Assembly: GCA_963709875.1 (NCBI GenBank) | Contig: CAVPYB010000005.1 | Location: 186,001-250,000, forward strand | DNA from: JAQBDA01 sp963709875 | GTDB taxonomy: Bacteria; Chloroflexota; Anaerolineae; Anaerolineales; UBA4823 | Length of the DNA stretch: 64,000 nucleotides | Direction of reading: 5' to 3' | Shown here: positions 15,505 to 25,542 of the stretch, in pieces | Position numbering within the stretch: the first letter of the stretch is position 1 | How the letters are laid out: every line of letters begins with the position of its first letter | The notes under the pieces: generated by a model | Databases searched by the model: none | What the model saw: only the letters and a program-made list of their open reading frames with translations | Told to the model about the DNA's origin: nothing | Position numbers and translations under genes: made by a program

Positions 15505-17313
15505 ATGACTGTTGCTGATAAAAACCGTGATAACCTGGGCACTCGGCGCATCCCCAAGCTGCCTGGTCCCCGCTTCCCGGATGCGGATGCGGTCGTGCGC
15601 GAGGGGGCGATAGCCCGCCGGCACGAGAGTAAAGTGGACGTACTGCTCGTTAACCCACCTTCACCCGATGGCGGCATCTGGATCCGCACCCAGCACCGGG
15701 TTGGCAGGCGCAGCCGCGAAAATATGATCTGGCCGCAGGTCAGCCTGGCACAGATGGCGTCTTTATTGGTGCCAGATTACTCGGTGGAGATTGTGGATGC
15801 CATCGCCGAGCGCATGGGATGGCCTGAGTTCGAAGCACTGCTGCGCGACCGGCGCCCGAAATATTACCTGACCCAGGTCACCGCGCCGACGCTGACCAAC
15901 GATATGTACGGCGTGTTTCTGGCGAAGAGCGTGGAAGCGGTGACGATGGCTTTCGGCACGCACGTCACGCCGATGGCGCGCGAGACGCTGCGCGCCTTCC
16001 CGGCGCTGGACTACGTGCTGCGCGGCGAGCCGGAGATGACCCTGCGCGAGCTGGTGGATACCTGCGAGGTGGTACAGGGGCGCTGGGTGGTTTCTGAGGA
16101 CGGGCACCTATTCGACCCAGAGAGCGAGGAACCGGCCAAGGGGCACGAGGTGACCTGGGGCATGTGGACCGAAGCCGACCCTACCTGGAAGCCGGCCTGG
16201 ACCTTCGCCGGACAGGTCGGGGAGGGGAGCAACGGCAACGGGCACGACCCCGGTGATCGTTCGGGTCGCCAGGAGGCGCAGGCACTACCGATGCTGCCTG
16301 TGGTGCAGTCCGAGCCAGAGGCACCGCGACCCAGCCATGCCCAGCACGCTGCGATCAAGGGACTGGGCTGGCGGCAGGAGGGGGAGATCAAGCTCAATTG
16401 GGACAGGCCATTCTTCCGCAGCCTGGACGACCTGCCGATCCCACTGCACCACATGCTGCCGCTAGATAAGTACCGCATGCCGATGATCAAAGGCCCATAC
16501 ACGTTCATCGTCACCAGCCGTGGCTGCCCGGCGGGCTGCAAATACTGCATCAAACACGTCAGCTACCAGTTCTCGGTGCGCCTGCGATCGCCGGAAAAGC
16601 TGCAGGAGGAGATCCAACAGCTCTACGACCTGGGCATACACCACATCCATATGTACGCCGACCTGTTCACAGTCAACCGCGAGCAGGTGGTGGAGCTGTG
16701 TAAGCTGCTGATCGAGAAAGGACCCAAGATCACCTGGACCTGCAATAGCCGTGTAGATTACGTGGACGAGGAGATGCTGACCCTGATGGGGCAGGCGGGC
16801 TGCACGCTCATCTCCTGGGGCATCGAGAGCGGCAATGAGATGATCCTGAAGAAAGCGGCCAAAGGCTACCGCATGCAGCAGGCGTACAACGCACTGGAGT
16901 GGGCCAAGAAAGCCGGCATAAAGAACTGGGGCTATTTCATAATCGGCTTGCCGGGCGAGACGGTGGATACCATCAAAGAGACGATGGCTTTTTCCAGGAA
17001 GCTGCCGCTGGATATCGCCCTGTTCCACGTTGCCGCGCCGTATCCAGGCACACCGTTCTTCTTCGAAGTAGTCGAGAACGGCTGGTTCAGACAGGGTGTC
17101 AACTGGGAGGAGGTGGATATGGACCAGGCGACTGTACTGGATTATCCGGACCTGAAAGCCGAAGACTTGCTGTACTGGCAGAAGCGTGCCTTCCGCGAGT
17201 GGGCGTTCCGCCCCGGTCCGATCTGGACCTTCATTAAGGGTATGAACTCCTGGGAGGGATTCAAGAGCGCCATCGATATCGGCTTGCAGACGCTGGGCTG
17301 GCTGCGAAATTGA
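15505..17313 (+). CDS. B12-binding domain/radical SAM protein
   Basis: A 602-residue protein. An N-terminal cobalamin-binding-like domain (VDVLLVNPPSPDGG, LAQMASLLVPDYSVEIVDA) is followed by a low-complexity linker around residues 230-285, then a radical SAM domain with C-x3-C-x2-C (Cys341, Cys345, Cys348) and an EEMLTLMGQAGCTLISWGIESG beta-strand region. The length and layout match the BchE/HpnJ-like class of B12-radical SAM enzymes, often found beside lipid or glycan genes. The start is ATG 15505 with AGGAGGTAAG upstream. A secondary-metabolite or lipid-modifying role is inferred only. Confidence 0.85.
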   Translation: MTVADKNRDNLGTRRIPKLPGPRFPDADAVVREGAIARRHESKVDVLLVNPPSPDGGIWIRTQHRVGRRSRENMIWPQVSLAQMASLLVPDYSVEIVDAIAERMGWPEFEALLRDRRPKYYLTQVTAPTLTNDMYGVFLAKSVEAVTMAFGTHVTPMARETLRAFPALDYVLRGEPEMTLRELVDTCEVVQGRWVVSEDGHLFDPESEEPAKGHEVTWGMWTEADPTWKPAWTFAGQVGEGSNGNGHDPGDRSGRQEAQALPMLPVVQSEPEAPRPSHAQHAAIKGLGWRQEGEIKLNWDRPFFRSLDDLPIPLHHMLPLDKYRMPMIKGPYTFIVTSRGCPAGCKYCIKHVSYQFSVRLRSPEKLQEEIQQLYDLGIHHIHMYADLFTVNREQVVELCKLLIEKGPKITWTCNSRVDYVDEEMLTLMGQAGCTLISWGIESGNEMILKKAAKGYRMQQAYNALEWAKKAGIKNWGYFIIGLPGETVDTIKETMAFSRKLPLDIALFHVAAPYPGTPFFFEVVENGWFRQGVNWEEVDMDQATVLDYPDLKAEDLLYWQKRAFREWAFRPGPIWTFIKGMNSWEGFKSAIDIGLQTLGWLRN

Positions 17314-17323
17314 CTTAATTGAT

Positions 17324-17390
17324 AACCGCGAAGGAGCGAAGGACGCAAAGGCCGTTTGCCAAACTTTGCGTTCTCCGTTTCTTTGCGGTT
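17324..17390. repeat. Interspersed inverted repeat
   Basis: AACCGC (17324-17329) with the following AAGGAGCGAAGGACGCAAAG pairs imperfectly with CTTTGCGTTCTCCGTTTC and GCGGTT (17385-17390) around GCCGTTTGCCAAA. It may terminate the radical SAM transcript; there is no other gene in 17314-17485. Confidence 0.55.
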
Positions 17391-17485
17391 TTGTTTGCTA
17401 TTCAAGCACCATCTCTATCCATTTGGCGGGGTAAAATAATGTCGATGAAGGAACGCAGCGCTGACGTCGAGAGGGGGCTTGGGGC

Positions 17486-19393
17486 TTGAGTTTAAGGATC
17501 ACCCGGCAGGAACTATTGGAATGGACTTTGCTCCTGGCAGGCACTATCCTGGCGGTGCTCTCCAGCACGCGGGAGTATTTCCCACAGGGAACGCTGATCG
17601 TCCTTTTGCTGGCATTCGCCGTGCGGGTCAACCGTACCGAGAAGCTCCTGCCGCGCAGCGGATTGGAAGGTCCCTGGCTGCTGTTCCTGGGTAGCGCCGC
17701 AATTGCAACCTTTATCTCAATCTTTTCCGTGCAGGCGCTCTTGCAGTTCAACCGCCTGGTGGCGGCATTCGTGCTCTACTGTGCGCTGGTAGAGGCTGGC
17801 TACAGGATGAAACGCCTGGTCGCGTGGGGATTGGTGCTGACCGGTGGTATTCTGGCGATGTACTGGCCGTTGACGCACGAGTTCGCTTCCGACCCAGGCA
17901 AGATCCCGCCTCTGCGAGCACTGGGTCTGCTGGTCAACCGGCTGATGCCGGACCTGCCCGGAGGCGGCTTCTCGGCGAACGTCGTCGGGGGGACGCTGGC
18001 AGTCCTGCTGCCCTTTGGCATCGCCATGGTGTGGATCTCCAACCGGCGCAATCGGGGCAGACAGACCACCCTGGCGGCTTTGATGAGCCTGTCCATGCTG
18101 GGCGGGCTGCTGCTGACCAGCAGCCGTGGGGCGCTGCTGGGATTAGCGGCAGCGGCTGTCCTGGCAGGGTTGGTGTGGCTGCAGCTGCGCCTCCTGCCGC
18201 ACAGCCCAGGTAAGGTTTATTTCTGGCTGGCCGTCGCGGCGGGGTTTGTTCTGGTCATTGCTCTGCTGCTGGCAACCGGCACTTTGGAGCTGCTGCTTGG
18301 CTCGGTGCCTGACCCGACCGGCAGCTTGCAGAGCCGCATACAGATCTGGCGCCAGGGCTGGGATTTGATCGGGGATTACGTCTACACCGGCGCAGGTCTG
18401 CACAGCTTCCCGCTGGTCTTCTCGATCTACCGTCTGCTGATCCACGTCCCTTACCACGAGCACATGCACAATATCTTCCTGGAGACCTGGTACGAGCAGG
18501 GAGTGCTGGGTGCCGCAGCGATGCTCTGGGGGCTGGTTGTAGTGGGGCTTTGGGCGTGGCGCGGGCTGTCGATCCTGGCAGATGTGCCCGAACGGACCAG
18601 CCGCACTATGCTGGCGCTGGGCTGGGCAGGCATAGCAGCGGTGGTGATCGCAGGCGTGCACGGAATGGTGGACGTGATCTTCTACACAAAGCGCACGATG
18701 CCGGTGCTGGGTGTGGTCATCGGCTTTGCTGCAATGCTTGGATTGCTGGTATCGCGATCACCTGTATCCGTAGGCGTGAACCGGAAGATGGATTTCAATC
18801 GCTTCCAGCGTTATGCGATCGCTGCTGCGACGCTGCTGGTATTATTCGGTGTTCTGTTCGCTCGCCCGCTGCTGGGGGGCGCCTTCGCCAATTACGGCGC
18901 GCTATCGCAAACCCGTACGGAGATGAGAAGGTACAACCCCAATTTCTACGATGAGCCGTCCCTGGATAGCATCCGCCGCAAAGAAGACCTGATTGGCGCG
19001 GAGACCGGCTTGCGGCTAGCGCTGCGAGTCCAGCCGCAGAACCGGACCGCCCAGCAGCGGTTGGCAGAGATCGCCCTCGGGCGCGGGGATTATGAGCAGG
19101 CTTATGCGCTGCTTGACAATAACAGGGCAGACGGGATTCAGGATGAAGTCTCGCGGCTGCTGTCTGGGGATGCACTGGTCGCTCTTGGGCAGCCAGAACA
19201 GGCCGCCCAGGTAGTGAGCGGTACAGGTTGGGCGGGTGAGCGGCTGTACTTCCAGGCCTGGTACCGCTACTGGCAGAATCATGATTACCGGCGCGCGGCC
19301 GATGCCTGGCGAGCCGTTTTGCTCCTGGATGGAGAGAACAGCGAAGCAGAATATTGGCTGGAGCAAGCTCTGGATGCGCAGAGTGAAGAGTAG
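17486..19393 (+). CDS. O-antigen ligase/polymerase-like membrane protein with TPR tail
   Basis: A 635-residue protein starting at TTG 17486. Roughly ten or more membrane segments fill residues 10-470, with the Wzy_C/WaaL signature MHNIFLETWYEQGVLGAA in the large loop. A C-terminal region of helical hairpins (GLRLALRVQPQNRTAQQRLAEIALGRG-type repeats) looks like TPR units. It would ligate or polymerise glycan units at the outer face of the membrane. The neighbours (sulfotransferase, epimerase, glycosyltransferase) agree with this role. Confidence 0.85.
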   Translation: MSLRITRQELLEWTLLLAGTILAVLSSTREYFPQGTLIVLLLAFAVRVNRTEKLLPRSGLEGPWLLFLGSAAIATFISIFSVQALLQFNRLVAAFVLYCALVEAGYRMKRLVAWGLVLTGGILAMYWPLTHEFASDPGKIPPLRALGLLVNRLMPDLPGGGFSANVVGGTLAVLLPFGIAMVWISNRRNRGRQTTLAALMSLSMLGGLLLTSSRGALLGLAAAAVLAGLVWLQLRLLPHSPGKVYFWLAVAAGFVLVIALLLATGTLELLLGSVPDPTGSLQSRIQIWRQGWDLIGDYVYTGAGLHSFPLVFSIYRLLIHVPYHEHMHNIFLETWYEQGVLGAAAMLWGLVVVGLWAWRGLSILADVPERTSRTMLALGWAGIAAVVIAGVHGMVDVIFYTKRTMPVLGVVIGFAAMLGLLVSRSPVSVGVNRKMDFNRFQRYAIAAATLLVLFGVLFARPLLGGAFANYGALSQTRTEMRRYNPNFYDEPSLDSIRRKEDLIGAETGLRLALRVQPQNRTAQQRLAEIALGRGDYEQAYALLDNNRADGIQDEVSRLLSGDALVALGQPEQAAQVVSGTGWAGERLYFQAWYRYWQNHDYRRAADAWRAVLLLDGENSEAEYWLEQALDAQSEE

Positions 19394-19437
19394 GATAATT
19401 TAAGGGATGAAGGATGAGGGAAGGGGAAATTAATACG

Positions 19438-20061
19438 ATGTGGAAATTCCTCATACCCAAGGATAAGCCCTCCGAGGAGGCAGTCATCGTGGTATCCGGA
19501 CTGCCGCGCTCAGGCACCTCGATGATGATGAAAATGCTTGCGGCGGGCGGATTGAAGGTCCTGACCGATAACGTGCGTACAGCCGACGAGAACAACCCGA
19601 AAGGCTATTACGAATACGAGGCGGTCAAGGAGATGGCAGAGGGGGGCACAGATTGGATGGCAGCGGCACCGGGGAAAGCCATCAAGGTGATCTCCTACCT
19701 GCTGGAAAAGATGCCCGCTGGGTTCACCTACAAGGTGATCTTCATGCAGCGTGAGATCGCGGAGGTGCTGGCATCGCAGAGGAGGATGCTGGAGCGAGAG
19801 GGCAAGCAGGTGGGCGGGGTAAGCGATGACGAGATGCAGACGCTGTACAGCAAACATCTGGCGAGCGTTATTGCCTGGCTTTCCAGGCAGCCGAATATCG
19901 AGGTGCATTTCACCAGCTATAATGAGATATTGAACGACCCGCGGCCAAAAGTGGAGGGGATACGATCTTTCCTGGGAATGGATCTGGACGCGCAGGCGAT
20001 GGTAAATGTGGTTGACAAGGCGCTCTACCGGGAGCGCAGCCATGATATGGAGGAAAATTGA
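19438..20061 (+). CDS. Sulfotransferase family protein
   Basis: About 207 residues from ATG 19438 (MWKFLIPKDKP); the frame start at 19414 is less likely. The 5'-PSB loop for PAPS binding reads VSGLPRSGTSMMMKML, and a downstream FMQREIAEVLASQRRMLER resembles the 3'-phosphate-binding strand and helix. The family transfers sulfate to glycans or lipids; this short bacterial version is often found in capsule clusters. Its TGA overlaps the TTG start of the next gene, so the pair is co-translated. Confidence 0.82.
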   Translation: MWKFLIPKDKPSEEAVIVVSGLPRSGTSMMMKMLAAGGLKVLTDNVRTADENNPKGYYEYEAVKEMAEGGTDWMAAAPGKAIKVISYLLEKMPAGFTYKVIFMQREIAEVLASQRRMLEREGKQVGGVSDDEMQTLYSKHLASVIAWLSRQPNIEVHFTSYNEILNDPRPKVEGIRSFLGMDLDAQAMVNVVDKALYRERSHDMEEN

Positions 20062-21035
20062 AAGCGAATATTCTCATTACCGGCGGAGCGGGTTTTATCG
20101 GCTCCCATCTAAGTGAACTATTGGTCCATAAGGGCAATCACGTGGTTGCCATAGACGATCTCTCCACCGGACAGCTGCGCAATATCGAGCACCTGCTTCC
20201 GCTGCCCAGCTTCAAATTCGTACGTGAGACGATCAACAACGCCCAGGTGCTGGACAGGCTGACCAGCGAAGCGGATATCGTCATCCACCTGGCAGCCGCG
20301 GTGGGTGTGAAGCTGATCGTCGAGGACCCAGTGCACACCATCCAGACCAATATCATGGGCACCGAAGCAGTACTGACGACCGCTAACCGCTATGGCTGTA
20401 AGGTGCTGATCGCCTCCACCTCGGAGGTGTACGGCAAAGGCGTGAAAGTGCCCTTCAGCGAAGACGACGACCGCCTGATGGGCTCCACGGCGCACAGCCG
20501 CTGGGCATACGCCACATCCAAGGCAGTCGATGAGTTCCTGGGACTGGCATACAACCGCCAGTTTGGATTGCCGGTGGTGATTATGCGCTTCTTCAATACG
20601 GTCGGGCCGCGGCAGACCGGGCGCTACGGCATGGTGGTACCGCGCTTCGTGCGCCGGGCGCTGCGCGGCGAGCCGATCGAAGTGTATGGTGATGGACAGC
20701 AGTCACGCTGCTTCGCGGATGTGGCGGACGTTGTCGATGCGGTGGCTAACCTGGCAGAGCTGCCCCAGGCTGTCGGCGAGGTGTTCAATATCGGCGCGTT
20801 TGGTGAGATCTCTATTCTGTCCTTGGCAGAGAAGGTGATCGAGATGACCGGCAGTTCATCAGAGGTCGTGATGGTGCCCTATGCCGAGGCCTACGCCCCG
20901 GGATTCGAGGACATGCGCCGGCGTGTGCCGGCTCTGGACAAAATCCATCGTCTGACCGGCTACCAACCGCGCTACACGTTGGAGGATACCCTGCGGCGAG
21001 TGATCGAGTTCGAGAAACAGTACATCGATAGGTAA
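20058..21035 (+). CDS. NAD-dependent sugar epimerase/dehydratase (extended SDR)
   Basis: A 325-residue extended short-chain dehydrogenase starting at TTG 20058, within the preceding stop, with GGAGG just upstream. The N-terminal GGAGFIGSHL is the NAD-binding Rossmann motif, DDLSTG follows, and YATSK carries the catalytic Tyr-x3-Lys. FNTVGPRQTGRYGMVVPRF and the C-terminal GYQPRYTLEDTLRRVI fit UDP-glucose 4-epimerase or GDP-mannose dehydratase-like enzymes. It supplies a nucleotide sugar for the surrounding glycan genes. A related protein is at 35030-35959. Confidence 0.88.
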   Translation: MKANILITGGAGFIGSHLSELLVHKGNHVVAIDDLSTGQLRNIEHLLPLPSFKFVRETINNAQVLDRLTSEADIVIHLAAAVGVKLIVEDPVHTIQTNIMGTEAVLTTANRYGCKVLIASTSEVYGKGVKVPFSEDDDRLMGSTAHSRWAYATSKAVDEFLGLAYNRQFGLPVVIMRFFNTVGPRQTGRYGMVVPRFVRRALRGEPIEVYGDGQQSRCFADVADVVDAVANLAELPQAVGEVFNIGAFGEISILSLAEKVIEMTGSSSEVVMVPYAEAYAPGFEDMRRRVPALDKIHRLTGYQPRYTLEDTLRRVIEFEKQYIDR

Positions 21036-21056
21036 GCGCGCCGGAGAGACAATCGA

Positions 21057-22299
21057 TTGAAAATCCTGTATTTATCTCAGCTGGTGCCGTATCCTCCAGA
21101 TGCGGGTGCGAAGGTGCGCCAATATTACACTCTTGCGCTATCTGGCGCAGCGCCACCAGGTCTGCCTGGTGGCGTTTTCCCGCGCCGATGATATGCCTGA
21201 AGCACTTGCTCACCTGAAGGAGTTCTGCAGCAAGGTCAGCACGGTATCAATGCAGCGCTCTAGAATGCGGGATGGGCTGGCGCTGGCAGGCAGCTGGCTG
21301 AGGGGGGAGTCATTCATCATCCGCAGGGACAGCGTGCCGGAGATGGTTGCGCTGGTGCGGGAAGAGCTGCTCAATGGCGGATATGATGTGGTGCATGCTG
21401 ATCAATTGTGGATGGCGCAGTATGCTCTACAAGCCGCCGATCTGGCTGAAGATGGCAGGATCGAGCGCCCCCGGCTGATCTTCGACGAGCACAATGCCTG
21501 CTACCAAATCTTCCAGCGGCTGGCGGAGGGTGAGCCAGCCATGCTAAAGCGTATTGCCTTGGAGCGGGAATGGCGCGCCTTGCAGCGATTCGAAGCGAAG
21601 GCATGTTCCCGGTTCGATCATGTGGTAACGGTGACCGGTGAAGACCGGGAGATCTTAGAGCCTATGGCAGCTGCCGTTGCAGCGCAATCCGGTCAGGCTG
21701 GGCCGCGGTTCTCCACTATCCCGATCTGTGTGGATACCGAGTTGGTGCCGCCGGTTAAGGTGGTGGGGGATTCGCCTCAAGTCCTGCACCTGGGGACGAT
21801 GTTCTGGCCGCCCAATGTGGAGGGTGTGCTCTGGTTTGCCAGGGAGGTGTGGCCGCTGGTGCGCAGCCAGATCCCTGAGGCTGCTTTTACGGTGGTGGGT
21901 AAGAACCCACCGGAGGAGATCAGATCGCTGGTAGGGCAAGGACCTGGGATAACCATCACCGGCTATGTGGCTGACCCGCAGCCATACCTGGAGCGGGCGA
22001 AAGCCTTTATCGTACCCCTGTTCTCAGCAGGCGGCATGCGCGTCAAGATCGTCGATGGCTGGCGCTGGGGGCTGCCGATCATCTCCACGACCATCGGGGC
22101 TGAGGGCATTCAATATCAGGACGGCGAGAATATCCTCATCGCAGACCAGCCGCAGCCCTTCGCCGATTGTGTCGTGCGCGTATTGCAGGATGAGACATTG
22201 AACCGCAGATTGCGAAAATCCGGCAGAAGTTGGGCGGAGAAAAATTACAATTGGCAGAGCGTCTATCCTGAATGGGACCAGGTGTACCAGACTGGATGA
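21057..22299 (+). CDS. Family 4-type glycosyltransferase, frameshifted near the 5' end
   Basis: The TTG at 21057 (KILYLSQLVPYPPDAGAKVR) is the natural start of a GT-B glycosyltransferase, with CGGAGAGA upstream. This frame is lost at 21135; one base too many separates CTT (21132-21134) from CGC (21136-21138), and the frame from 21100 then carries the rest (LRYLAQRHQVCLVAFSRADD, and the C-terminal GGMRVKIVDGWRWGLPIISTTIGAEGI). The donor-binding segment is intact. Without correction the start would be GTG/ATG at 21100 with the first strand missing. It looks like a sequencing indel or a recent lesion. It is the last gene of the polysaccharide block. Confidence 0.8.
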
Positions 22300-22382
22300 T
22301 CGATAGAGGTGATTTAAGGTCTGCTATATCTGCTTATTGACATACGGTGATTCGTCATGTATAAATGTTGTATGGAGAATGC

Positions 22383-22904
22383 GTGAAGGGTAAAGTGCTG
22401 GTCACGTATGCCAGCTACGCGGGCAGCACCAAGGATATCGCCGATGAGATCGGCATAAGTCTTATAGAAGCCGGGTATTCGGTAGACGTCTGTCCTATGT
22501 CCCAAGTGAAGGTAATGAACGGCTACAATGCAGTCGTGCTTGGGACGGCAATCCGCCGGGAGAGACCGCTGCCAGAAGCCATCGATTTCGTGAACAAATT
22601 TCGGGCGGCTTTGCGCCATCTACCGATCGCGTTATTTTCAGTCGGCGCGGATATGCGCCTGGATACCCCTGATAACCGGGAAAAAACCATTCGCTATTTG
22701 AAACCCATGCTGCAGGAGATCAACCAGCCGGTAGAAGTCGGGCTTTTTGCCGGCAAGGTGGATACAGGCGAATTGTCCATGTGGTGGAGAATGCTGGCGC
22801 CGAAAGACCAGGCGGGAAATGTGCCCGAGGGTGACTGGCGCGATTGGGATAAAATCCGCACCTGGTCCGAACAGCTGGCAGCCAGCCTGGATGCTTCTGC
22901 CTGA
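22383..22904 (+). CDS. Flavodoxin-domain protein
   Basis: The GTG at 22383 (VKGKVLVTYASYAGSTKDIA) follows GGAG and is preferred to ATG/TTG codons further upstream. The 173-residue product has the flavodoxin phosphate-binding loop TYASYAGSTKDIAD and the later loop VVLGTAIRRERPLPEAIDFV. The length and AIRRERP/FVNKF segments resemble the flavodoxin-type protoporphyrinogen oxidase (HemG-like) and menaquinone-dependent family, which binds FMN. No haem gene neighbours it, so the physiological partner is unknown. Confidence 0.82.
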   Translation: MKGKVLVTYASYAGSTKDIADEIGISLIEAGYSVDVCPMSQVKVMNGYNAVVLGTAIRRERPLPEAIDFVNKFRAALRHLPIALFSVGADMRLDTPDNREKTIRYLKPMLQEINQPVEVGLFAGKVDTGELSMWWRMLAPKDQAGNVPEGDWRDWDKIRTWSEQLAASLDASA

Positions 22905-22933
22905 GCCAGACGCTCAAACGATCCCCCCAAGAT

Positions 22934-23104
22934 TTATTGACAGATAAATTGAATATCAACCGGGTCGCTGGTATTCCCGGCTCTATCGCGGATTACTGCA
23001 CGCAGGACAACAGTGTATCCACCACGCCCACAATCCCATTCTGCGGTAACCAGCGCACCTTTGTTCTGCTCATCCGGGGAGGCAAGAAAGGGATCGAGGG
23101 AACG
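22934..23104 (-). pseudogene. C-terminal remnant of a secreted protein
   Basis: On the minus strand a 57-codon frame without a usable start ends at TAA (22934-22936). It encodes ALVTAEWDCGRGGYTVVL and RDRAGNTSDPVDIQFICQ, which reads like an Ig-like C-terminal domain of a surface protein with two Cys. The upstream part is cut by a stop at 23105-23107. It lies between two plus-strand genes and is the only content of the 22905-23163 gap. Confidence 0.55.
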
Positions 23105-23163
23105 TTAACCCGAGTCGCGGTGTAAACCTATCAGACCGGTAACCTTGGAAGGAGAACCAAAGC

Positions 23164-24420
23164 TTGAAACAGACGTTTGTATTATTGGGCTGTATCTGTC
23201 TGGTAACGATCGGGCTGGCAGCTTGTGCAGAAGCTGCCAGCCTGGATGGAGCAACCCCGACGAAGATCCAACCAGAAGGAACAATAAAACCGACCTCGCC
23301 CGCTTCCACAGATGCGGAGATGGGGATAAACACTCCACAAGTGGTGGTAGCGGGAAGTGAAAATAAGCTATACACAGTTGGAAATACCGTATTCACGGCT
23401 TACAACCTGCCGGTGGAGAAAGCCGCCCTGGCGGCGGCGGATTTCGACAATGATGGGGATATCGATCTGGTTGGAGCCGGAGAGCCGCAGATTACCATCT
23501 TCCTGAACGACGGAAGTGGGCGGCTGACAGCATCCAGCCAGGCACCGGGAGGCGCGCAGCCGGACGGCTTCGCCCTGGCAGACCTGGACGAGGACGGTGA
23601 CATCGATATCGCCATCGCCAACCACGATACCGACCACCTGACCCTCCTGCTCGGTGATGGGGAGGGCGGCTTCCACCCGGCTGCGAATTCGCCCTTGAGG
23701 GTCTCCGTAAGCCCGCACCCGCACGTCGTGCAGGCAGAGGATATCGATCTGGACGGGCACCTTGACCTGGCGGTGGACGATCGGGACGGCGAAGGCGTGC
23801 TGGTCTTACGTGGGCTGGGCGGCGGCGAGTTCGAGACTCCGGGCACCCTGGTCGGTGTGGGCGGTGACCCGTACCGGGGCATGGCGCTCGGCGATATCAA
23901 TGGCGATGGGAAGCCCGACTTGGTGACGCCCAACCCCAGGCAGGCGGGGGTCCTGTTGAATGCCAGCAGAGAAAAGATTGCATTCGTTCAGTCTCCGCCT
24001 GTGGCGGTCCAAGCACCTTTCGCGGTCGCGTTGGGGGACTTTAACGGAGATGGGGCTCTGGACCTGATCGCTGGATCGGATGAAGGCTCGCCGCTGGTGT
24101 CGCTCTTCCTGGGCGATGGTCTTGGCAGTTTCGTGCAGGCAGCAGATTCCCCGCTGCGCCTGGCACCGGGTGGGAAGAATATCGTGGTGGGGGATTTCAA
24201 CGGCGACGGCATCCAGGACGCGGCCATAGCCAGCTACCAGTTCTCTGACGTGCTGTTGGTGCTGGGTGGGAATAGAGGGATAAGCAGCGGCTACCTGAAC
24301 GGGGGAGAGCACCCGTGGGGGCTGGCCGCGGCCGACTTCAACGGGGACGGGAGAGATGACCTGGTGATCGCCGATGATGGTGCAAAGCGGGCGGTGGTTT
24401 ACCTGAGCGTTGGGCTATAG
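23164..24420 (+). CDS. VCBS/FG-GAP repeat lipoprotein
   Basis: A 418-residue protein starting at TTG 23164 with GGAAGGAG upstream. The signal peptide ends in the lipobox LAAC (about residue 21). After a Thr/Pro linker come about seven calcium-binding VCBS/FG-GAP repeats: DFDNDGDIDLVG, DLDEDGDIDIA, DIDLDGHLDLAV, DINGDGKPDLVT, DFNGDGALDLIA, DFNGDGIQDAAI and DFNGDGRDDLVI. Such repeats build an integrin-like beta-propeller on the cell surface. It probably mediates binding; partner unknown. Confidence 0.9.
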   Translation: MKQTFVLLGCICLVTIGLAACAEAASLDGATPTKIQPEGTIKPTSPASTDAEMGINTPQVVVAGSENKLYTVGNTVFTAYNLPVEKAALAAADFDNDGDIDLVGAGEPQITIFLNDGSGRLTASSQAPGGAQPDGFALADLDEDGDIDIAIANHDTDHLTLLLGDGEGGFHPAANSPLRVSVSPHPHVVQAEDIDLDGHLDLAVDDRDGEGVLVLRGLGGGEFETPGTLVGVGGDPYRGMALGDINGDGKPDLVTPNPRQAGVLLNASREKIAFVQSPPVAVQAPFAVALGDFNGDGALDLIAGSDEGSPLVSLFLGDGLGSFVQAADSPLRLAPGGKNIVVGDFNGDGIQDAAIASYQFSDVLLVLGGNRGISSGYLNGGEHPWGLAAADFNGDGRDDLVIADDGAKRAVVYLSVGL

Positions 24421-24524
24421 AGTCATATCAGGCGTCATTGCAGCGTTTAAGCTTGAATTCCCCATCGAAATTTGCTATATTCTAGTAAACGAAATCGGGT
24501 CCAGCAGCTTGCCCGGGGAGGTGA

Positions 24525-25418
24525 ATGATGACAGCTCAACCCTACGGACACCCGGTGAATATCTTGTTGGCGGATGATGGCTCGCAGCATTCGCAGGCTG
24601 CCATCCAAATGTTATGTGATCTACCGCTCCGTCATGATACCAGAATTACGGCAGTTTCGGTATTCTCGCCGCTGCTGTCATCCGACCACGAATGGCTGCG
24701 CGAGTCGCTTGCCAGCACGAAAGCATGCCTGATGGACAGCGGTCTGCACGTCAAGAGCGAGCTGGTGCTCGGATACCCGGCAGAAAAGCTGATGGAGGTC
24801 GCCGAGACGCTCGAACCCGACCTGATCGTCCTAGGGGCCAAAGGATTGCGGGCGACGCTCGGGATCCTGCTCGGGGGAGTGGCGCAGCAGGTGGTCGAGT
24901 ATGCCAACTGGCCGGTGCTGGTCGTGCGCGCTCCGTATAAATCCCCTCAGCGTGTCCTCGTCGCAGCCGACGGGTCAGAATACAGCCAGCGAGCAATCGA
25001 TTATCTATCCGGGTTCCCGCTGCTTGATTCTTGCGAGATCCATATAGTCCACGTCATGCCGCCTGCCCCCGATCCATTTTATCCGCTGCAAGCCTGGCCG
25101 CCCGCTCCTGAGATCATCCAGCCACCCCTGGTGATTGATACCGAAGAGCTCAAGCAGATGCGCGCCGAGCAAGAGCAGCGAGGCAAGGCATTGCTCGCAC
25201 GAGCGGAAAAGCAGTTTAGTGGAGGCGGCATGGCGGTGTTTACCTGTCTCACGAAGGGAGATGCTGCGACCGAGATCATTGATTATATCAAGTCCAGAGA
25301 TATCGGCTTGGTTGTGCTTGGCTCGCGCGGTCTCAGCCCGGTGCAGAGCTGGCTGCTTGGCAGCGTCTCGCGCAAGATCATCCACTATTCGGACTGCTCG
25401 GTCCTGGTTGTGAAATAG
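24525..25418 (+). CDS. Universal stress protein with two UspA domains
   Basis: A 297-residue protein made of two UspA units. The first (VNILLADDGSQHSQAAIQML) ends with LIVLGAKGLRATLGILLGGVAQQVVEYANWPVLVV. The second (RVLVAADGSEYSQRAIDYL) ends with LVVLGSRGLSPVQSWLLGSVSRKIIHYSDCSVLVV. Both carry the ATP-binding G-x2-G-x9-G(S/T) type motif. The ATG at 24525 follows GGGGAGGTGA. It is a nucleotide-binding stress protein standing alone. Confidence 0.9.
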   Translation: MMTAQPYGHPVNILLADDGSQHSQAAIQMLCDLPLRHDTRITAVSVFSPLLSSDHEWLRESLASTKACLMDSGLHVKSELVLGYPAEKLMEVAETLEPDLIVLGAKGLRATLGILLGGVAQQVVEYANWPVLVVRAPYKSPQRVLVAADGSEYSQRAIDYLSGFPLLDSCEIHIVHVMPPAPDPFYPLQAWPPAPEIIQPPLVIDTEELKQMRAEQEQRGKALLARAEKQFSGGGMAVFTCLTKGDAATEIIDYIKSRDIGLVVLGSRGLSPVQSWLLGSVSRKIIHYSDCSVLVVK

Positions 25419-25493
25419 GAGAGGCGAGTCAAGAATTAGGAATTAGGAGTCAGGAACTAGGAGTCAGGAAATAGGAGACAGGAATTAGGAATT
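25419..25493. repeat. Degenerate AGGAATTAGGA tract
   Basis: Quasi-repeats of (G)AGGAATTAGGAGTCAGGAA follow the USP stop codon. Similar G/A-rich tracts lie at 10570-10625, 12296-12372, 37655-37745 and 40655-40705. Confidence 0.55.
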
Positions 25494-25542
25494 GGCTGAT
25501 GCCATTTGACCGCCTTATCTGCTGATCAGGAAGATTACGTGG